In this document: piece after piece, positions 50,441-63,290 of the stretch
Layout: each line of letters begins with the position of its first letter
Position numbering within the stretch: the stretch's first letter is position 1
Assembly (NCBI GenBank): GCA_037179385.1
Contig: CM074184.1
Coordinates: 13,348,001 to 13,412,000 of the forward strand
Direction: 5' to 3'
Source: Holothuria scabra
Lineage: Eukaryota > Echinodermata > Holothuroidea > Aspidochirotida > Holothuriidae
DNA: 64,000 nt
Made by a program: the position numbers and the translations under genes
Notes under the pieces: generated by a model
What the model was told of the DNA's origin: nothing
Databases searched by the model: none
What the model saw: the letters and a program-made list of their open reading frames with translations, nothing else

Positions 50441-51097
50441 GGGGGGATGTACAGCCACCGGTAATCCTTGGATATTCTGTTTGATAGACCTTAGGTGTTC
50501 GGTGACTCGGTCTGGGAGGCGGCGCTTGGTCTCTCCCACATACAACGAGTTACAACTCCCACAAGCTAAAATATAAACTACATTAGAGGAAATGCAGGAA
50601 AATCGTTGTTTGACAGTGAAGCTATTGCCGTTAGGGCCTGAAATGTCGATAAGATTGTGTTTGCCAACAACTGTGCATGTATTACACCTCGGACGGGTGC
50701 TGTTGAAGGAATTTGTGGGTGGGAAGCCCGAACCGAATGGTTTGCTAAATTTTTCTCAACTCTGAAAGCAAAAATGGGGGCTTCCGGGAAAACATTACGG
50801 GTTCCTTGAATTCTGCGTAAGGCATTAGAGAGGATTTTGGCAGGGCACTGGCGTTTTTCAAAAAAGGACAAAATTTCTTCAGAGGCAATGGAAAAGTCAG
50901 AATCTTCCCAACATATTCGTCTGGCTCGCAAGAGCTGGCAATATCATGGAATAGATTTAGTGCAAGATTTGGGATGGTTGGAAGGGTACAATAGGTAGTT
51001 GTGCGAGTCGGTTGGCTTAAAGTGCCGTTGGAAATGGACAGATTAAAGTCGAAAAATACAGCAGATGAGTCCGAGATACAAAGGGGAAATTTCAACT
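50441..51097 (-). pseudogene. Penelope-like element B: RT C-terminus and GIY-YIG nuclease
   Basis: The - strand frames give ISDSSAVFFDFNLSISNGT (reverse transcriptase thumb region). LLRARRICWEDSDF and EKRQCPAKILSNALRR follow. A Cys-containing linker then leads to CISSNVVYILACGSCNSLYVGETKRRLPDRVTEHLR, whose VYI..YVG core and following Arg-rich helix are a GIY-YIG endonuclease (50490-50600). This is the usual C-terminal order of Penelope-like elements. Frameshifts separate the pieces. The N-terminal half lies at 54867-55480, beyond an inserted satellite element. Confidence 0.85.
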
Positions 51098-54000
51098 AGA
51101 AAGCCAACAGGCTTAGTGATTCCTTGCCATATGATATATCATAGCAAACATGGAAACAAACATGACATGCATGAGATCCCATACAATTATCCTACTTAAT
51201 TGAGATATCATACTAGTAAGGCCAAAACTTTTTGACCTCATGTGACCCCAAATGACCTTTCGACCCCTTAAAAACAATAGTAATCACCTCACCAACACGT
51301 CTATCAACATGAGCAATTCAAAATTAAGCTTAGTACAGTATGGGTATGGAAGTACTACCTCCATGGTATGAGATCCCTCACAGTTATCCCCCTAAAAATA
51401 TTATGTCTAAAGGGTTTTATCTTTTGTCACCTCAAACCTTTGATCTCCACAAGCAAGAGGAATTTCTCACACACCTTTAACATGCCAGAAAACTGTTTTG
51501 TCTCATTACTTGATAAAGCGGTATTTTGAAACCATTTTTATCAAAAGTTTGATCAATGGGGACAGCTCTCCATTCTGAAGTCTCTATGTTCCGATGCCCC
51601 TATGTTTCGAAAAGTCTGCATTGAGGTTAGTGTTTAAACAAGCCCTCATCCAAACACTCTCCTACATGCATTGGATCAAATACTGTGTTCTCACATACCC
51701 CACGCTCGAGGTAACAGTGTGTTACCTCACGCTCGAGTAACGCGGGACCGCGGGTTAACGTGGGGTCAATGTTTAAATTTCGATCCACCTCAAATCGTAG
51801 GGTTAAGCAGTTTTAAACATCATGTTTGTTTTAATCAAGAAAGGTCACAGGTATTTATGGCACTGATGACAGGTATTTTCTTATATTTTACTGTAATCGG
51901 TGTGTGAAATATTTGACCTCGTTACTATGGTAACACTATCCAATCAAGGAAACACTGGGTACGTGAGAACACAGACTAGAAAACACGGGGTTAGCCTGCG
52001 GTTTTGTCTGATTGTAAACACGAGTTAACACTGGGTGTTGCGGGGTATGTGAGACCAATTAAGCCTAAAGAGACATCTGAACAGAGATGTGTAACCTTGG
52101 CTATCAGTGATGGCAATTTTTGCTTTATGGGGGAAATGCCCCACCCATTGTCTATGGTATCCTTTGCAAATTAACAAAAGCTGATATCCCTATTAATCCA
52201 TAATTTAACAAGACTTTTAATTTGCCTTTTGTCTACTTATACTGTAGGTACAGCATAACACACAGTACAAGTTTTCCTTGTTTCATACACAGTATACAAC
52301 ATTATGTTTGCTCTTATTACCTGAAGTAATTTTAAACGACAGCAGCAATGCAAAATAAAATCTTAATACTTTTGAAAAGTGTCATTAAGGGTAATCTTTA
52401 AGTAATGGTTCTATGCATTAAGCTTAATGATACACTTTTTTTGGGGGGGGGGGGCAGTGACATGGATAAAAATGAAATGTGAGACAAGAATTCCCACTCG
52501 ATGATGATATTTGACATAACTACAATCCTTCACACAGGGGTTACTTTTTTGGTGCCGTTATCCAGATATATGCAGAGATGAGGCAAGTTGTATGCTGATA
52601 CATTTTATGCTATCAAAAATTTAAAACAAATTCTAGAATGAAACTAAGTGATAAATAATCACTGTAGAGCATATTGAAACTGTAAAGCAGAAGCACCAAT
52701 CTAGATAGACACCAATGTTTAAAGTTGTGTTCAACAAAAATCCTAATACAAACACTATCTGTTCAATTCCACCAACTTCTACTGTATGTAAAGGACACTA
52801 TTTCTGAAGGGTGTCAAGCTACAGTATTTCTAAGATGACTTTCAGTTTAGAAACTTGATCAAGTGTACATGAACTTCTCCATCTCCAGACAATGGCTTGG
52901 CAAACAACTTTTATTTGTGGTCAGATGAGACAAGATAATGTGGACAGTTATTTTATGCTTGATTTTGCAGAGGTGTGGCTTTCATGGAGGTCTGACATTT
53001 TGACCACAAATAGAGTACTAAATGCCTGCAGTGAATGGCAGGAAATAGGAGTATATACAAACAATGGGCTGTCATGGTTGTTATGTACTGAGATAAAAAT
53101 AAGCTTTCTTCAGAGGGTTTATAAGAGTCAATTAACACCACTTATACAGTAAAAAGCTTAAGTCAATTGAGCTGTATGTTTGTATGAGGTAATCCTTCAG
53201 GACACTGTGGGGATAACTGGCAGTCAACTGTGAAAAATAAGGCCAGATAACTGTGACCAAATGGCAAAGAATGGATCAGTCACAATTTGATTCACTCTAT
53301 TAGGCAATGACAGTTCATGTGCGCTGAAGGGTATTTGATACCAAATGATCAGTATAAATTAGGTTCTTTTTTTTAAAGCTAATTAACTGTGGTATATCTA
53401 GTTAATCAATTCCCATTTCCAATTCATGCATGCTTGCATGCACATGTCCTCATGAGGACAGTAGGCACAAGGATTGCCAAATATTAGCACTTTTTGCCAC
53501 TAAATTTAATGTTTTCTTCAGGTTTTCTATAAGGAAAAAGCAATGTAGGTATGTTATTGAAGAGATTCTTGTGCATCACACAGAGTACTCTCTGTTCAAA
53601 GTTTACTCTTATGAAGTTCCGCATCAGTCATCTACTTCGTGTGCATAGAAGCATCTTCTAATATTTTCAGACTATGTCCCTAAATGACCCTTATACAGAC
53701 TGTTTAAACTCACATGTTCCACATCTGTTTCATGAAAATCTATTTACTTGTGGCTGCAAAATCAGCATACCCATGAGCACTGAAGCATGTATGCCAGCCT
53801 GATGAACAGATTTTGCCTTTTAAGATTTTTTTTTTTCTCTGCCCACTTTTTCATGTATTAACACTTGGAACTTAATGTAATAACAGGGCACAATTTCATG
53901 CCAGAATCAACATACTGTACAGTAACTACCATGTGATGTGCCTTTTTGTGCAACTAAGACCTTCCTATGAGTTTGCTTCAGTACATTACAAATACATTTT

Positions 54001-54866
54001 CAAAATTACCTCACTAAAGAATTTACACAGTGAAGTTAATAAAGTGTTCCAAAAAAATTACACACCTATGCCTATTACATTACCCATGCCAAATTATTCT
54101 TACCCTTTCACCCTAACCGCTCATGGATACTAACTTCAATAATTATATACTTTTTTGAGATGTAGTGTTTGCAAGGTTTAGATGTTTTGAACTCTGATGA
54201 CCCCAAATGACCTTTGACATCCAATAAAAACAATAGGGGTCATCTACTCAATATGGACAATCCACTTGGTAAATATGAGATTCCTGGCAGTTACCTTTCT
54301 TGACATATGGTGTTTACAAGTTTTTGAGCTTTTCATCTCTGATGACCCCAAATGACCTTTGACCTCCACCAAAAATTATAGTGATCATCTACTTAATAAT
54401 ATGGGCAATCCACCTGCTATGTATGAGATCCCTCAAATTTACCCTTCTTGAGATACAGTGTTTACAAGGTTTTGACCTTTTTCCTCTGGTGACCCCAAAT
54501 GACCTTTGACCTCCATCAAAAACAATAGGGACCATCTACTCAATATGGACAATCAGCATGGTAAGTATGAGATTGCTCACATTTTTCCTTCTGGAAATAT
54601 CGTGTTTACAAGCAATTTCCAAGGTATTTACATTTTGACCTCTGGTGACCCCAAATGACCTTTGACCTCTACCAAAAAAATAGGGACCATCTACTTAATG
54701 TGGACATTCTACATGCCAAGTTTGAGATCCCTGGGGGTTACCCTTCTTGAGATATCGTGTTTACAAGCAGGCGTCACACACACACATACACACACACACA
54801 CACATACACACACACGACATCACCATCGCATAGATTCCTTGCCTGCCTTCGGCAAGGAATCAAAAA
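51098..54866 (+). mobile_element. Satellite element S3, inserted into Penelope-like element B
   Basis: Left and right neighbours are consecutive parts of one Penelope-like reverse transcriptase, which fixes both borders to within a few bases. From the left: a 5' end with AAGCCAACAGGCTT and GATTCCTTGCC, one or two DR1-bearing satellite units (51185-51470), about 2.6 kb of other sequence including a MITE-like piece, then four to five units (54150-54770). A CA microsatellite follows (54774-54815), then the hairpin GATTCCTTGCC..GGCAAGGAATC (54833-54861) and AAAAA. The GATTCCTTGCC block occurs near both ends. No replicase is encoded. Confidence 0.7.
51678..51978. repeat. MITE-like inverted repeat inside S3
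   Basis: CTGTGTTCTCACATACCC near 51680 is matched by the complement GGGTACGTGAGAACACAG near 51957-51974 with one mismatch. A related TCTCACATACCCC end appears again near 52040-52053 inverted, suggesting nesting. No clear target duplication. Confidence 0.5.
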
Positions 54867-55480
54867 GGGGCAGAAGGAATTAACAAAGTCGATAAAAGTT
54901 TCTAAATCACGACGGTATCCAGTGGCAACTCCTACAATACCTTTTGTAAAGTAAAGGTCGAGGACCGCTATATTGAGAGAATAGTTGTTCTTCAAGGTGA
55001 TCTATGGTCAGACAGGCAACAGAAGGACCCATTTTGGTTCCCATAGCCACTCCTTTAACTTTTCGGACAAAGCGCTCTTTAAACTGAAAACAATTTTTCG
55101 TGAGAACAATTAAGTTCCGTTAAACTAAGGAAGGTGTCGATCGGCACCGGGATTACGCCGTTTGTCCAGGGAGGTCTAATCACACCTCCCTGGTTTGTCT
55201 AGGTACGTAGTAACGAATAGCTTTCAAGGCAGCATCATGAGGGATGGACATGTAGCTGTGTAGAGGCTGGATACATCCATGGTGAATAAAAGACGTTCAC
55301 TGCAATTTTCAGAAAACTCAAAAGTCACGAATAAGCCTCAAGAAATGTGGCGTGTCTTGAACAAACGACGACAAGGCTGAAACTAAAAGGGAGCGCAAGG
55401 AATCCACATCTTCCTTGAGACTTATTCGTGACTTTGAGTTTCCTGAAAATGTAATGTGACCAATAGGTCTATCCCGAATT
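54867..55480 (-). pseudogene. Penelope-like element B: reverse transcriptase core, broken
   Basis: The - strand blocks are LLFTMDVSSLY (55235-55265 region), SIPHDAALKAIRYY, then LTKNCFQFKERFVRKVKGVAMGTKMGPSVA (55010-55100) and QYSGPRPLLYKRY. IVGVATGYRRDLETFIDFVNSF follows. VKGVAMGTKMGP is a signature of Penelope-like reverse transcriptases. The catalytic YxDD region is damaged by a frameshift, and several stops are present. It continues into 51097 once the inserted satellite element is ignored. Confidence 0.85.
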
Positions 55481-55699
55481 TGGGAGGAGGTAGCTCTAGA
55501 CCAGATTGTATAACGCTATGTGAGAAATATCTTGATATAATAATTGATGTTGTTGGCTTTATTTGGCTCATTAAAGTTACGCATGATATTTGTATGTAAA
55601 TTCAGCGAAACAAAAACGAAATATTTATACAAATGAATAAAAAACAAATATTATGTAGGCCTACAATTCATTAAAATATTCTCTTTATGTTTTTTGCAG

Positions 55700-56875
55700 C
55701 TTTGACGGTTATTCGACCGTACCTACCAGTGTTTATGGTTGATCTGGGTCTGAACGCTTTCCAAGTGGGAATCTTAAAATGCCTGGAACCAGTGACAATA
55801 TTTACAACAAGTCCAATCTGGGGATCCATTGCGGACAAGTTCAATATCCACAAAGGCATGTTGGTGCTATGCGCTCTTGGATCGGCCTTGTGTTTTCCTT
55901 TAGTGATATTGGTTCCACCCGTTAGTTTCTTTGAGACCAGTGAAGTTGAGAATACTTCTCTGCGCGATACTGAAGTGAGGATTTTTTCTGAAGACCTTTA
56001 TGATCAAGCGAGTGCGTATTTGAATGTTTCAGAAAACAAAAATCTGATAGAAAGAGAAGAATGGTCTCCTATTTTCACACAAGCGTCATTAATAACATTT
56101 TCCCTGATAGGAATTCTCACCCTAATAGATAACATTTTCGTGGCGGGATTTTTGCCGCTGCTGGATTCTAGCACGATGGAATTGTGCAGCCGGTACCCAG
56201 ATACCAGCTACGGAGGTCAAAGATGGCTGGGTGCATTTGCCGTCATCGTATTTTCTCCAATCGTCGGTTTCCTATTTGACTGGTCTGAGGAAAATGGCAT
56301 TGATTTAGGAGACCTGTACTTCCTGCGTTCTAAATATCTTCTGTCGTTTGTTCTCTTTACAATACTCATGCTTGTGTCGGTTTTACCAGTCTGTCTAATG
56401 GAAGTTCTGGGCGGTAAATCCCCTTCATCTATGTCACAGGAACTCTTTCTTCTCTTCAAGGACCCCCACATTGTACTCACCCACGTGCTCTTTATCGTGG
56501 TCGGGATGTGTAAGGGGATTGTGGTAGCGTTTCTTTTTATCTTTTTGAAGGAGCTGAATGCCTCTAGTATGTTGATGAGCTTATCCTTAGTGGTTACGTG
56601 CCTCGCAGAAACACCCTGCTTAATCATATCGGGTAAAGTAATCGAGAAATTTGGTTACGAAGCCGTGTTCGCTTCTGGTCTATTTGCGTATATCGTTCGC
56701 TTACTATCGTATTCAGTGATGGAGAACCCTTGGATGGTATTACTGGTAGAACCGTTACATGGCGTATGTTATGGTTTAATTTGGCCTTGTTGTACGGAAT
56801 ATGCAAACCACATCGCACCAGAGGGGATGTCAGCTACGCTGCAGTCACTGGCACATGCTGCCAAAGCGGGAGTAG
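55700..56875 (+). CDS. MFSD6-like gene 2, coding exon 2 (main transporter exon)
   Basis: Encodes residues 26-418 of a predicted 485-residue major facilitator transporter, MFSD6-like group. Acceptor TTTTTTGCAG lies before 55700; phase 1 in, phase 1 out at donor G|GTACGATAG. PYLPVFMVDLGLNAFQVG and IWGSIADKFNIHKG cover helices 1-3 and the loop 2-3 MFS motif. A hydrophilic loop with NTS and NVS glycosylation candidates follows. SYGGQRWLGAFAVIVFSP and EYANHIAPEGMSATLQS match gene 1 closely. Identity to gene 1 over this exon is about half by eye, highest in helices 7-11. The donor is weaker than that of gene 1; reading through it gives a stop after four residues, so a truncated form is possible. 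The substrate is unknown. Confidence 0.94.
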
Positions 56876-58911
56876 GTACGATAGAATGAGCAGCACGATT
56901 TTCAATGTGTGTGATAAAGACAATTTCCAATCGTCATCACTTTAAAACTTACAGCATTCTGATTTAACCGATTCAAAGGGCCGTGTAGTCAAACATGGCG
57001 GAAGGAAGCTTACCTAAAAGATCACTGAAACCATTCGCGATTGCAAATCAGTTGAAAGGCAGTCGAGGGTTATGGATAGTCCTCTCAATTTGTGTAAGGC
57101 AGTTGTAAGGTAACTTCTATTAAAAATACATGATGACTGCATGAAGAACAGATCAAAATGCATGCGTATAGCTATGTTAATCCTATAGTAGTGCTGATAT
57201 TTAAAAAAAAACTCACCTATCAATCCCCAACCCCCTCAATTTTTGTGAAGACAAAACAACATTCTGGAAATTGGGACTACTGCCAAAGTATTTTTAAATA
57301 AATAATGGAGCTTTAATAAACTCAATAAACTCCAGTTCACGTTTGGCACTGAGCCCGATCAAGGGCCGCGGAGCGAATTTTGAAGTGGGATGGGGGGAGG
57401 GGGGGGGGGGGCTTATCACAAAAGCGGCCCAATATGAACAACAATATAATAGCAATGTAAGGCGGACCAAAATGCCTATGGCAGAAAAAGTGAGGGGCTA
57501 AACCCACAGCCCTCCTCGTCTCCGCGGTTCCTGGTCTTGCATTGGTGTCACCAGGGATTTGCGAGATTGCAACTCTCTGGTGTCATACGAGAGACGAAGT
57601 GTCGAGTGCAACAACCAATTTTTTTTTTTTTTTGTAAAATATCCATACAAAATACTTTAATTGTAGAACCGAGCTCTTTTAGACAAGACGAGACCCTTTA
57701 ATTGCTTGGCGACAGCTGCAAAAAGTGCTACTCATGCTGGTTGATGTTTTGCCCTGTAGTTACTTGCAATACGTATTCTAGGCATATTTATGCATGTGCA
57801 CGTAATATAATGCGTTAAACCAGGGAGCTGTAAGAGCTGCACCCCATGGACTTCCTATACACATGGACATGGACACTGTTTCCCATTCAAGTTTCAAGCC
57901 AGTTTAAAAAATTACAGAGTCGTTGTCAGAACATTCAAATTATAGCTTCACGGTGGCCAACTTGGTGCCTCTTTTTGCCCTAGAGGGTGGCGACAATCTA
58001 CGCATAGAAATAAGTACGCTTTACAAACTCTGTCCATGAATATAGGAAGTCCGTGGACCACCCTAACTGCACCAACATTGGGTTGTAACTATAATTTATT
58101 TTACGAGAGATTAAGATACGATTATTTGCCCTAGAGGCAGAGAGGCAGTGTAGCTTATATGGAATCCACGGGGACACAACCACACGCAAGATTCGTCTAC
58201 TTGGGATGCATTAAATTGGAATGATCTGACCAACTTTATTGGACTGAAACATTGCCTATTGCGCCATTAAGTGTTTTGTTTCTCCCGTAGATTTGGAGGA
58301 TGTGCGCATGTGTCAATGAATTACCAACCCTTTTAAAGTTAAAAGTGCACAACCAAATTTATTTTTGATAAATTGAGAAGGACGGGACAAATGCTAAGCA
58401 TTCTGTGTGGTTTAATTTTCATTCAAATCATATTTAACTTCTCGAGGTTATAGAGATTGGATTAAGTTAAGTGAATAAGAAGCAAGCAGGTATGGTAATG
58501 CACTTACATTGATGGTCAATCTGGCTGTGTGTGTGTGTGTGTGATTTTTTTTAATTCTCCACCCATTTTAAGCAAATAAAATTTTAAATATTCATACCAA
58601 AGGTGAATCCTAAGCACCTGTTGAGGACTGTCAATGCCTTAAGGGCAACAACTAATCCCTTACTATTTCAATGTCAAATCAAGTGGAAGAAAAAAAAAGA
58701 AACAAAATAAAAACATTTGCTATCAATGTGAAACCGTGACATCGCACCTTAATGTTCATGTACACTGTTTGAAAAATGGTGTCAATTTCAATTGCTAATA
58801 CCTCGAGAACAAAACATGGTGAATGATTAGAATAATTTCCCCTTGAAATATCACACAGATTTCATTTTGCAGTGTTGTTTTGTTTAAGTCAATACCATTT
58901 TTCCATTTCAG
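56876..58911 (+). other. Intron 2 of gene 2
   Basis: Position and phase match intron 3 of gene 1. It contains G-runs near 57391-57411, a GT microsatellite near 58528-58543, and short palindromic motifs near 57551-57585 and 57820. No internal gene. Confidence 0.85.
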
Positions 58912-59117
58912 GTGAAATTATCGGGGTGGTCGGCGGAGGAATTATCTACCAATTGTACGGCGCCAGACGGTTGTTCATGACTGCTGCTGCGGTTAGTACC
59001 TGTGTTCTAGTTGTCTACGTCCTTGATGTTGTTATATTTCAAAACAAAACCATCGTTAAAAGCAAGCCCCTATCCGAAGAAAAAGTCATGTCCGAAAAGC
59101 AGCCAATGCTACCTTAG
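58912..59117 (+). CDS. MFSD6-like gene 2, coding exon 3 (C-terminus)
   Basis: Follows acceptor TTTCCATTTCAG and completes a split glycine codon. It encodes EIIGVVGGGIIYQLYGARR, the last hydrophobic helix and a 25-residue polar tail. The tail, KSKPLSEEKVMSEKQPMLP, has acidic and lysine residues and a C-terminal proline. Stop TAG is at 59115-59117. The three coding exons total 1458 bases, 486 codons including the stop. The tail is about 20 residues longer than in gene 1 and could carry sorting signals, though no standard dileucine motif is obvious. Confidence 0.93.
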
Positions 59118-59144
59118 AGTTAACCGTCATTTCTTCATAGAACA

Positions 59145-59364
59145 CACTCTTTAAACTGCCTTGTGAAATTTTCATCAGAATTAGTGGTTATATGCAACCT
59201 ACACAATCCTGGTTAATTTAACCAGAAAATCAACAAAGAAACTGGTCACAAATCAGAAAAATGACTACGTATGGTCAAATTTATCAAAGGTTATCATGAT
59301 TTCCTGGTGAAATTGAAACTAATATTGCGTTGGGATGAAATTTCACAAGGCAGTTTTTAAAGTG
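59145..59364. mobile_element. MITE with CACT ends in the 3' region of gene 2
   Basis: The 220-bp element has ends CACTCTTTAAACTGCC and, inverted, CACTTTAAAAACTGCC; the arms continue through TTGTGAAATTT. CA flanks both sides. It begins 28 bases after the gene 2 stop codon, so it is probably transcribed as part of the 3' UTR. Confidence 0.78.
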
Positions 59365-59860
59365 CAATAATGGTCAATGTTAGAGCCAGGAGCGGCATCA
59401 GGGAAGACAGCTCCCCTATATTCGCAAGAAAATGTGAAAAGAGAAGTAAAAGAAAAGAAAAGGAAGTGTTTTTAGATCAATGAAAGTGAGCATTCAATGC
59501 TGCCAATTTATTTAAAGACATTTCTAGCTTTATTACAAGTTGATGAATATCCCTTGATGGGGGATATTTGGTTGTACCGTTCTTGTACTGACTGTTTCAC
59601 GTTCTTGGACGCCCTATCTATTGTTTTGTCAAGTGCTGTTCTTTGGGCAAAAGGCCGTTTCCCTTCTTTTCTTATATTTTAAAACGTACGTGCAATCTGC
59701 TGAAGTGAGAGATTCGGTTTTTTTTTTATAAGGAATAAGTCTGCCATCTTAGTCTAACGTCGTGATTCACCGCATGGATAAGACTGTTGGTCTTGCATCT
59801 GCGTGGATTTTTTTACCCGACAAATATTAAGAAAAACCCCGTTCAACTGTGATCAAAACA

Positions 59861-59866
59861 AATAAA
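59861..59866 (+). terminator. Candidate polyadenylation signal of gene 2
   Basis: AATAAA followed by GTTTTCTCTC, a T-rich downstream element. It would give a 3' UTR of about 760 bases that includes the MITE. Confidence 0.5.
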
Positions 59867-61948
59867 GTTTTCTCTCGCTCGAAAGACCCCTTCAACGTCT
59901 GTTGTTTCTGGTAAATACTAAAAATTCCCAGCATTTTGAAAAACAAAGTGCTGGAACCAAGGCTGTAGCTACGGGGGGGGGAGGTCGGTCACCCCAAAAA
60001 TATATCCAGTAGGCAACCATATTTAATTCAATTTACCTTTCCGCTATGTGCATACTTCTCAACCCTCAGAATGGCGATCACTATATCCGATCCCCCTCCC
60101 CACTACCAGTCCTGGCTGGAACAAAAAGATGATATACCAGTAAAACTTGAATAATAGTGACGAACTATAGAAACTGTTTATTTTCTTAGGAAACGAAGAC
60201 CGCTACAGAATGTCATCAACAGAAAACGGATAAGAAAATGAAGTCTCCCGTATGGGAAAATTAAGCAATACCATGCCCCATGACCTTGTTTCTCAAAAGC
60301 CTAATCCTTTCACCCTAAAGATTTCCAATTCTCCTAACCTACTTACTTAAGTCCTTCCGACAACTGTCTAAAATTCATCCTCATCCAGACTCAATTTCAG
60401 TTTGCTGTTTCAGGGTGAATATACAAGTCTCCATCGGGTAATCAAAACACTCTCAGTGCAGTACCTGCTGTGTAATATGAGATTCGGCGCCCTTTATTTT
60501 TTTTAACTAACTGTCAATCAAAGAGTTGTGCCAATTGAGAATTTCTGTGGATTATTACAAAAAAATGTAGTTTGGGTGAGAGAGTTAGCTCTATAAAAAT
60601 TCAACAAGTATACCCCGTTAATAAAAAGAGTTGTGGCCGGGTGAAGCCTAACTGGTATTTCAGTCTGTTACACGATCTGCCCCAAGTGATGCTTTCATAG
60701 GGTGCCCATAATGCATGAAAAGCAATACTTACTTCACCCCAAACGCTACTTAGCTTTTGTCAATTTTGATACATCTTGTAACTGTTTATAAATCAGATGT
60801 TAAGCCCGACTAGATCATGTGTGCATGTAGTGTGCGTAATTTCCTCACTGAGGAGATAAAATGTGGTTAATTAAGCAGAGAAGAAAGATGTTGCAAAATG
60901 TAAGAAGGAAAGTTTCATCATGACTTTCAGTGTGGTTACATTCTGGCCTATAAGTTTCAAATGAATCTCTCCTGCAAACAGGCACTTGTTCTGCCAGTGA
61001 CCATATCACAACAACACATGACACAGCTGTGGAAATTGAATGCAAGCTACTGTGGGGTAAACAGGACCCCATTCGGGATTTTCATGATTCATTTATGCAT
61101 GATTGATGTTTCATTGGAAAAGTTCTCTTCATGCGCAAGGTTGTGCCCATTCGCATGTAAATAACTTGTGACATTAGTGATAATCTTACGCCAAGTCTTT
61201 TGTTATGAATTTTGAAGAGAGTTTGTAGTGACTGCCCTTCATGGAGAGGTAGTTGCCGGGCCGATTCCTACAAGTAGGGAGCTGTTTTATGGAAATAACA
61301 GCTCCCTGCTATAAGCAACTGTAAGGTAGTACCAGCTGCGCAGTCCACCTAAAATAAGAGGTGGAGGGATAAACTTGGAGAGTGTTTATTTTCTTGAAAT
61401 TTAGAGACAGAATGGGAAGGGAGATCTCGGATGAGAGAGATGCACAATAAACTAGAACAGCAATGCTGTTGTGAAGCTCACGCGACCTGTTTTGTCTGTT
61501 AAAAACAGGAACTCAAAAAGTTCAACCAAATGTTATCTGTTATCTGTTTCCTAAACCTCCTAACATTACAAAATTACATGCAAGGAAGTAAAGAATAGTG
61601 AAGACAAAACATTTGTGACTTTGCATGTAAATCTAAATCTGATATAGTTTTATGGTTAATCAAAATATCACTGTGTATTTTCTCAAATCATGAAAGCCTG
61701 GACGGTGTATTTGTAAATACATTAGAAAGTAAGATACAATTAATAACTTATGTATGGTTTATCTGTAAACTGCTCGAGTATTTGAAAGTACATTCATTTG
61801 CCCATACAAATCCACAAAGGAACACTGCCTGGCTAATCAAAATAAAACACACAGACCCAGGAAGTTCCTGCTGTACTGTGCTTATTGGCCAATTCATTAT
61901 AAATTGAAAAGTACAGAATGAAAGGTATCCCCACAACAGATAAGCAGG

Positions 61949-61972
61949 GAGGTGTTAACACCTCCCTGAGAT
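61949..61972. repeat. Perfect 24-bp palindrome
   Basis: CAGGGAGGTGTT followed directly by AACACCTCCCTG. Related hairpins lie at 41439-41457, 55167-55193 and 61278-61310. Confidence 0.9.
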
Positions 61973-63019
61973 AAGTTACAACAGGGTGTTGTAGCTCCCT
62001 GGTTACAGCTTATTCTTTCCGCACTAGCTGACCACAGCTGATTATGAGACCACCATCACAAGCATACAGTGGCAATACTGTGAATGCTTTGTGTCAAACC
62101 AGCTGTAACATAAAGAACCAGGTTAAATAGCCTGCATATGTGTGCAAGATAAGAACTGAACACACAACCAAGCACGCTGCTGTTAGTGCAATAAATAAAC
62201 AACTAACCGATCTGCAGGCAAAATGAACTCGGCCCTAAAAAGCAGCTTTAAACATAACTTCCCTATATCAAAATGCAGGTAGGTAGGTATGAATGCTCTC
62301 CTCCAAAGCAATCATACACCAAAATTTCAGCCCCAAATCTTCAAAAATGAGGAAGAAGAGGATTTTTGTTAAAAAGTTGACGCCATCTGCCTCATTTGGT
62401 TACCTCACACATGTGTACATGTGTGCGCTAAAAACTGCGTAGCTATCATCCTAATCTCAAAACTCATTTTGCATGAACTCATTTTCTGAAGGCTACGCGC
62501 CGAATAACAGTGGTGCTCCGTTTATAGAAAGTCTTTTGGGAAGGGTTGCATATTTCAAACGGAGGTCCTTAATCCTACCCCTTGGCTTGTTTTCCCTATT
62601 CCATTCCTTATGCTGAGCACCAAGCACAACAGCAGTAGGTTTTATCTGGTTATGGGATTCTTATGTATTTAATGCTTGATGTTAAACAAGCCGCACACTT
62701 ACAAGACTTTGCACACGGCAAATCGGATCTCCAACAATCATGTAATGTGCTTGAGATAACCACTGTGATTGGCAGTTTCAAGACCAGTTTTAAGTCGCGC
62801 CGACTTCAGTCGGGAAGAACCAACATAACCAATCACAGTTGAAGCGACGATCGAGTTAAGTTGTGTTGTGCAAAGTCGAGAAGTGTGTGGCTGGCTTTAG
62901 GAAGTACACTTCTAACTACTCTTTGGCTTTTACTTGTACTTCCTTCCACTCTCATACAAAGTACTATTTTAAACTGTCTTTGTAAATCTTGAGGAGAGAA
63001 TCAAATAAACAAAATGAAA

Positions 63020-63290
63020 ATCTATCTAAGCCTCCTATCTAGTGTGGTAATCAAGTTTTCAGATTATGAATCCAGTGATCCCAGATTGACCTGTCATGAC
63101 TGACCCCAGATGATCTCTAATCTCCACCAAAATCAGTAAGGACTATCTTCTCATCCTAGCACATTTTAAATACTACATATGAAACCTAATTTAGAGATTC
63201 GGGTCTTGAAATATTCATTAACAAGCTTTTTAGAGTTTGACTCATGTTGACCCCAATGTCCTTTGACATCCACCAAAACCTCTCCATAAA
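63020..63290 (+). repeat. Two decayed DR1 satellite units
   Basis: The repeated order TAACAAG..TTTCAGA..GACCCCAGATGA..CTCCACCAAAA matches the S2 and S3 units at lower identity. No microsatellite or terminal hairpin is attached. Confidence 0.65.
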
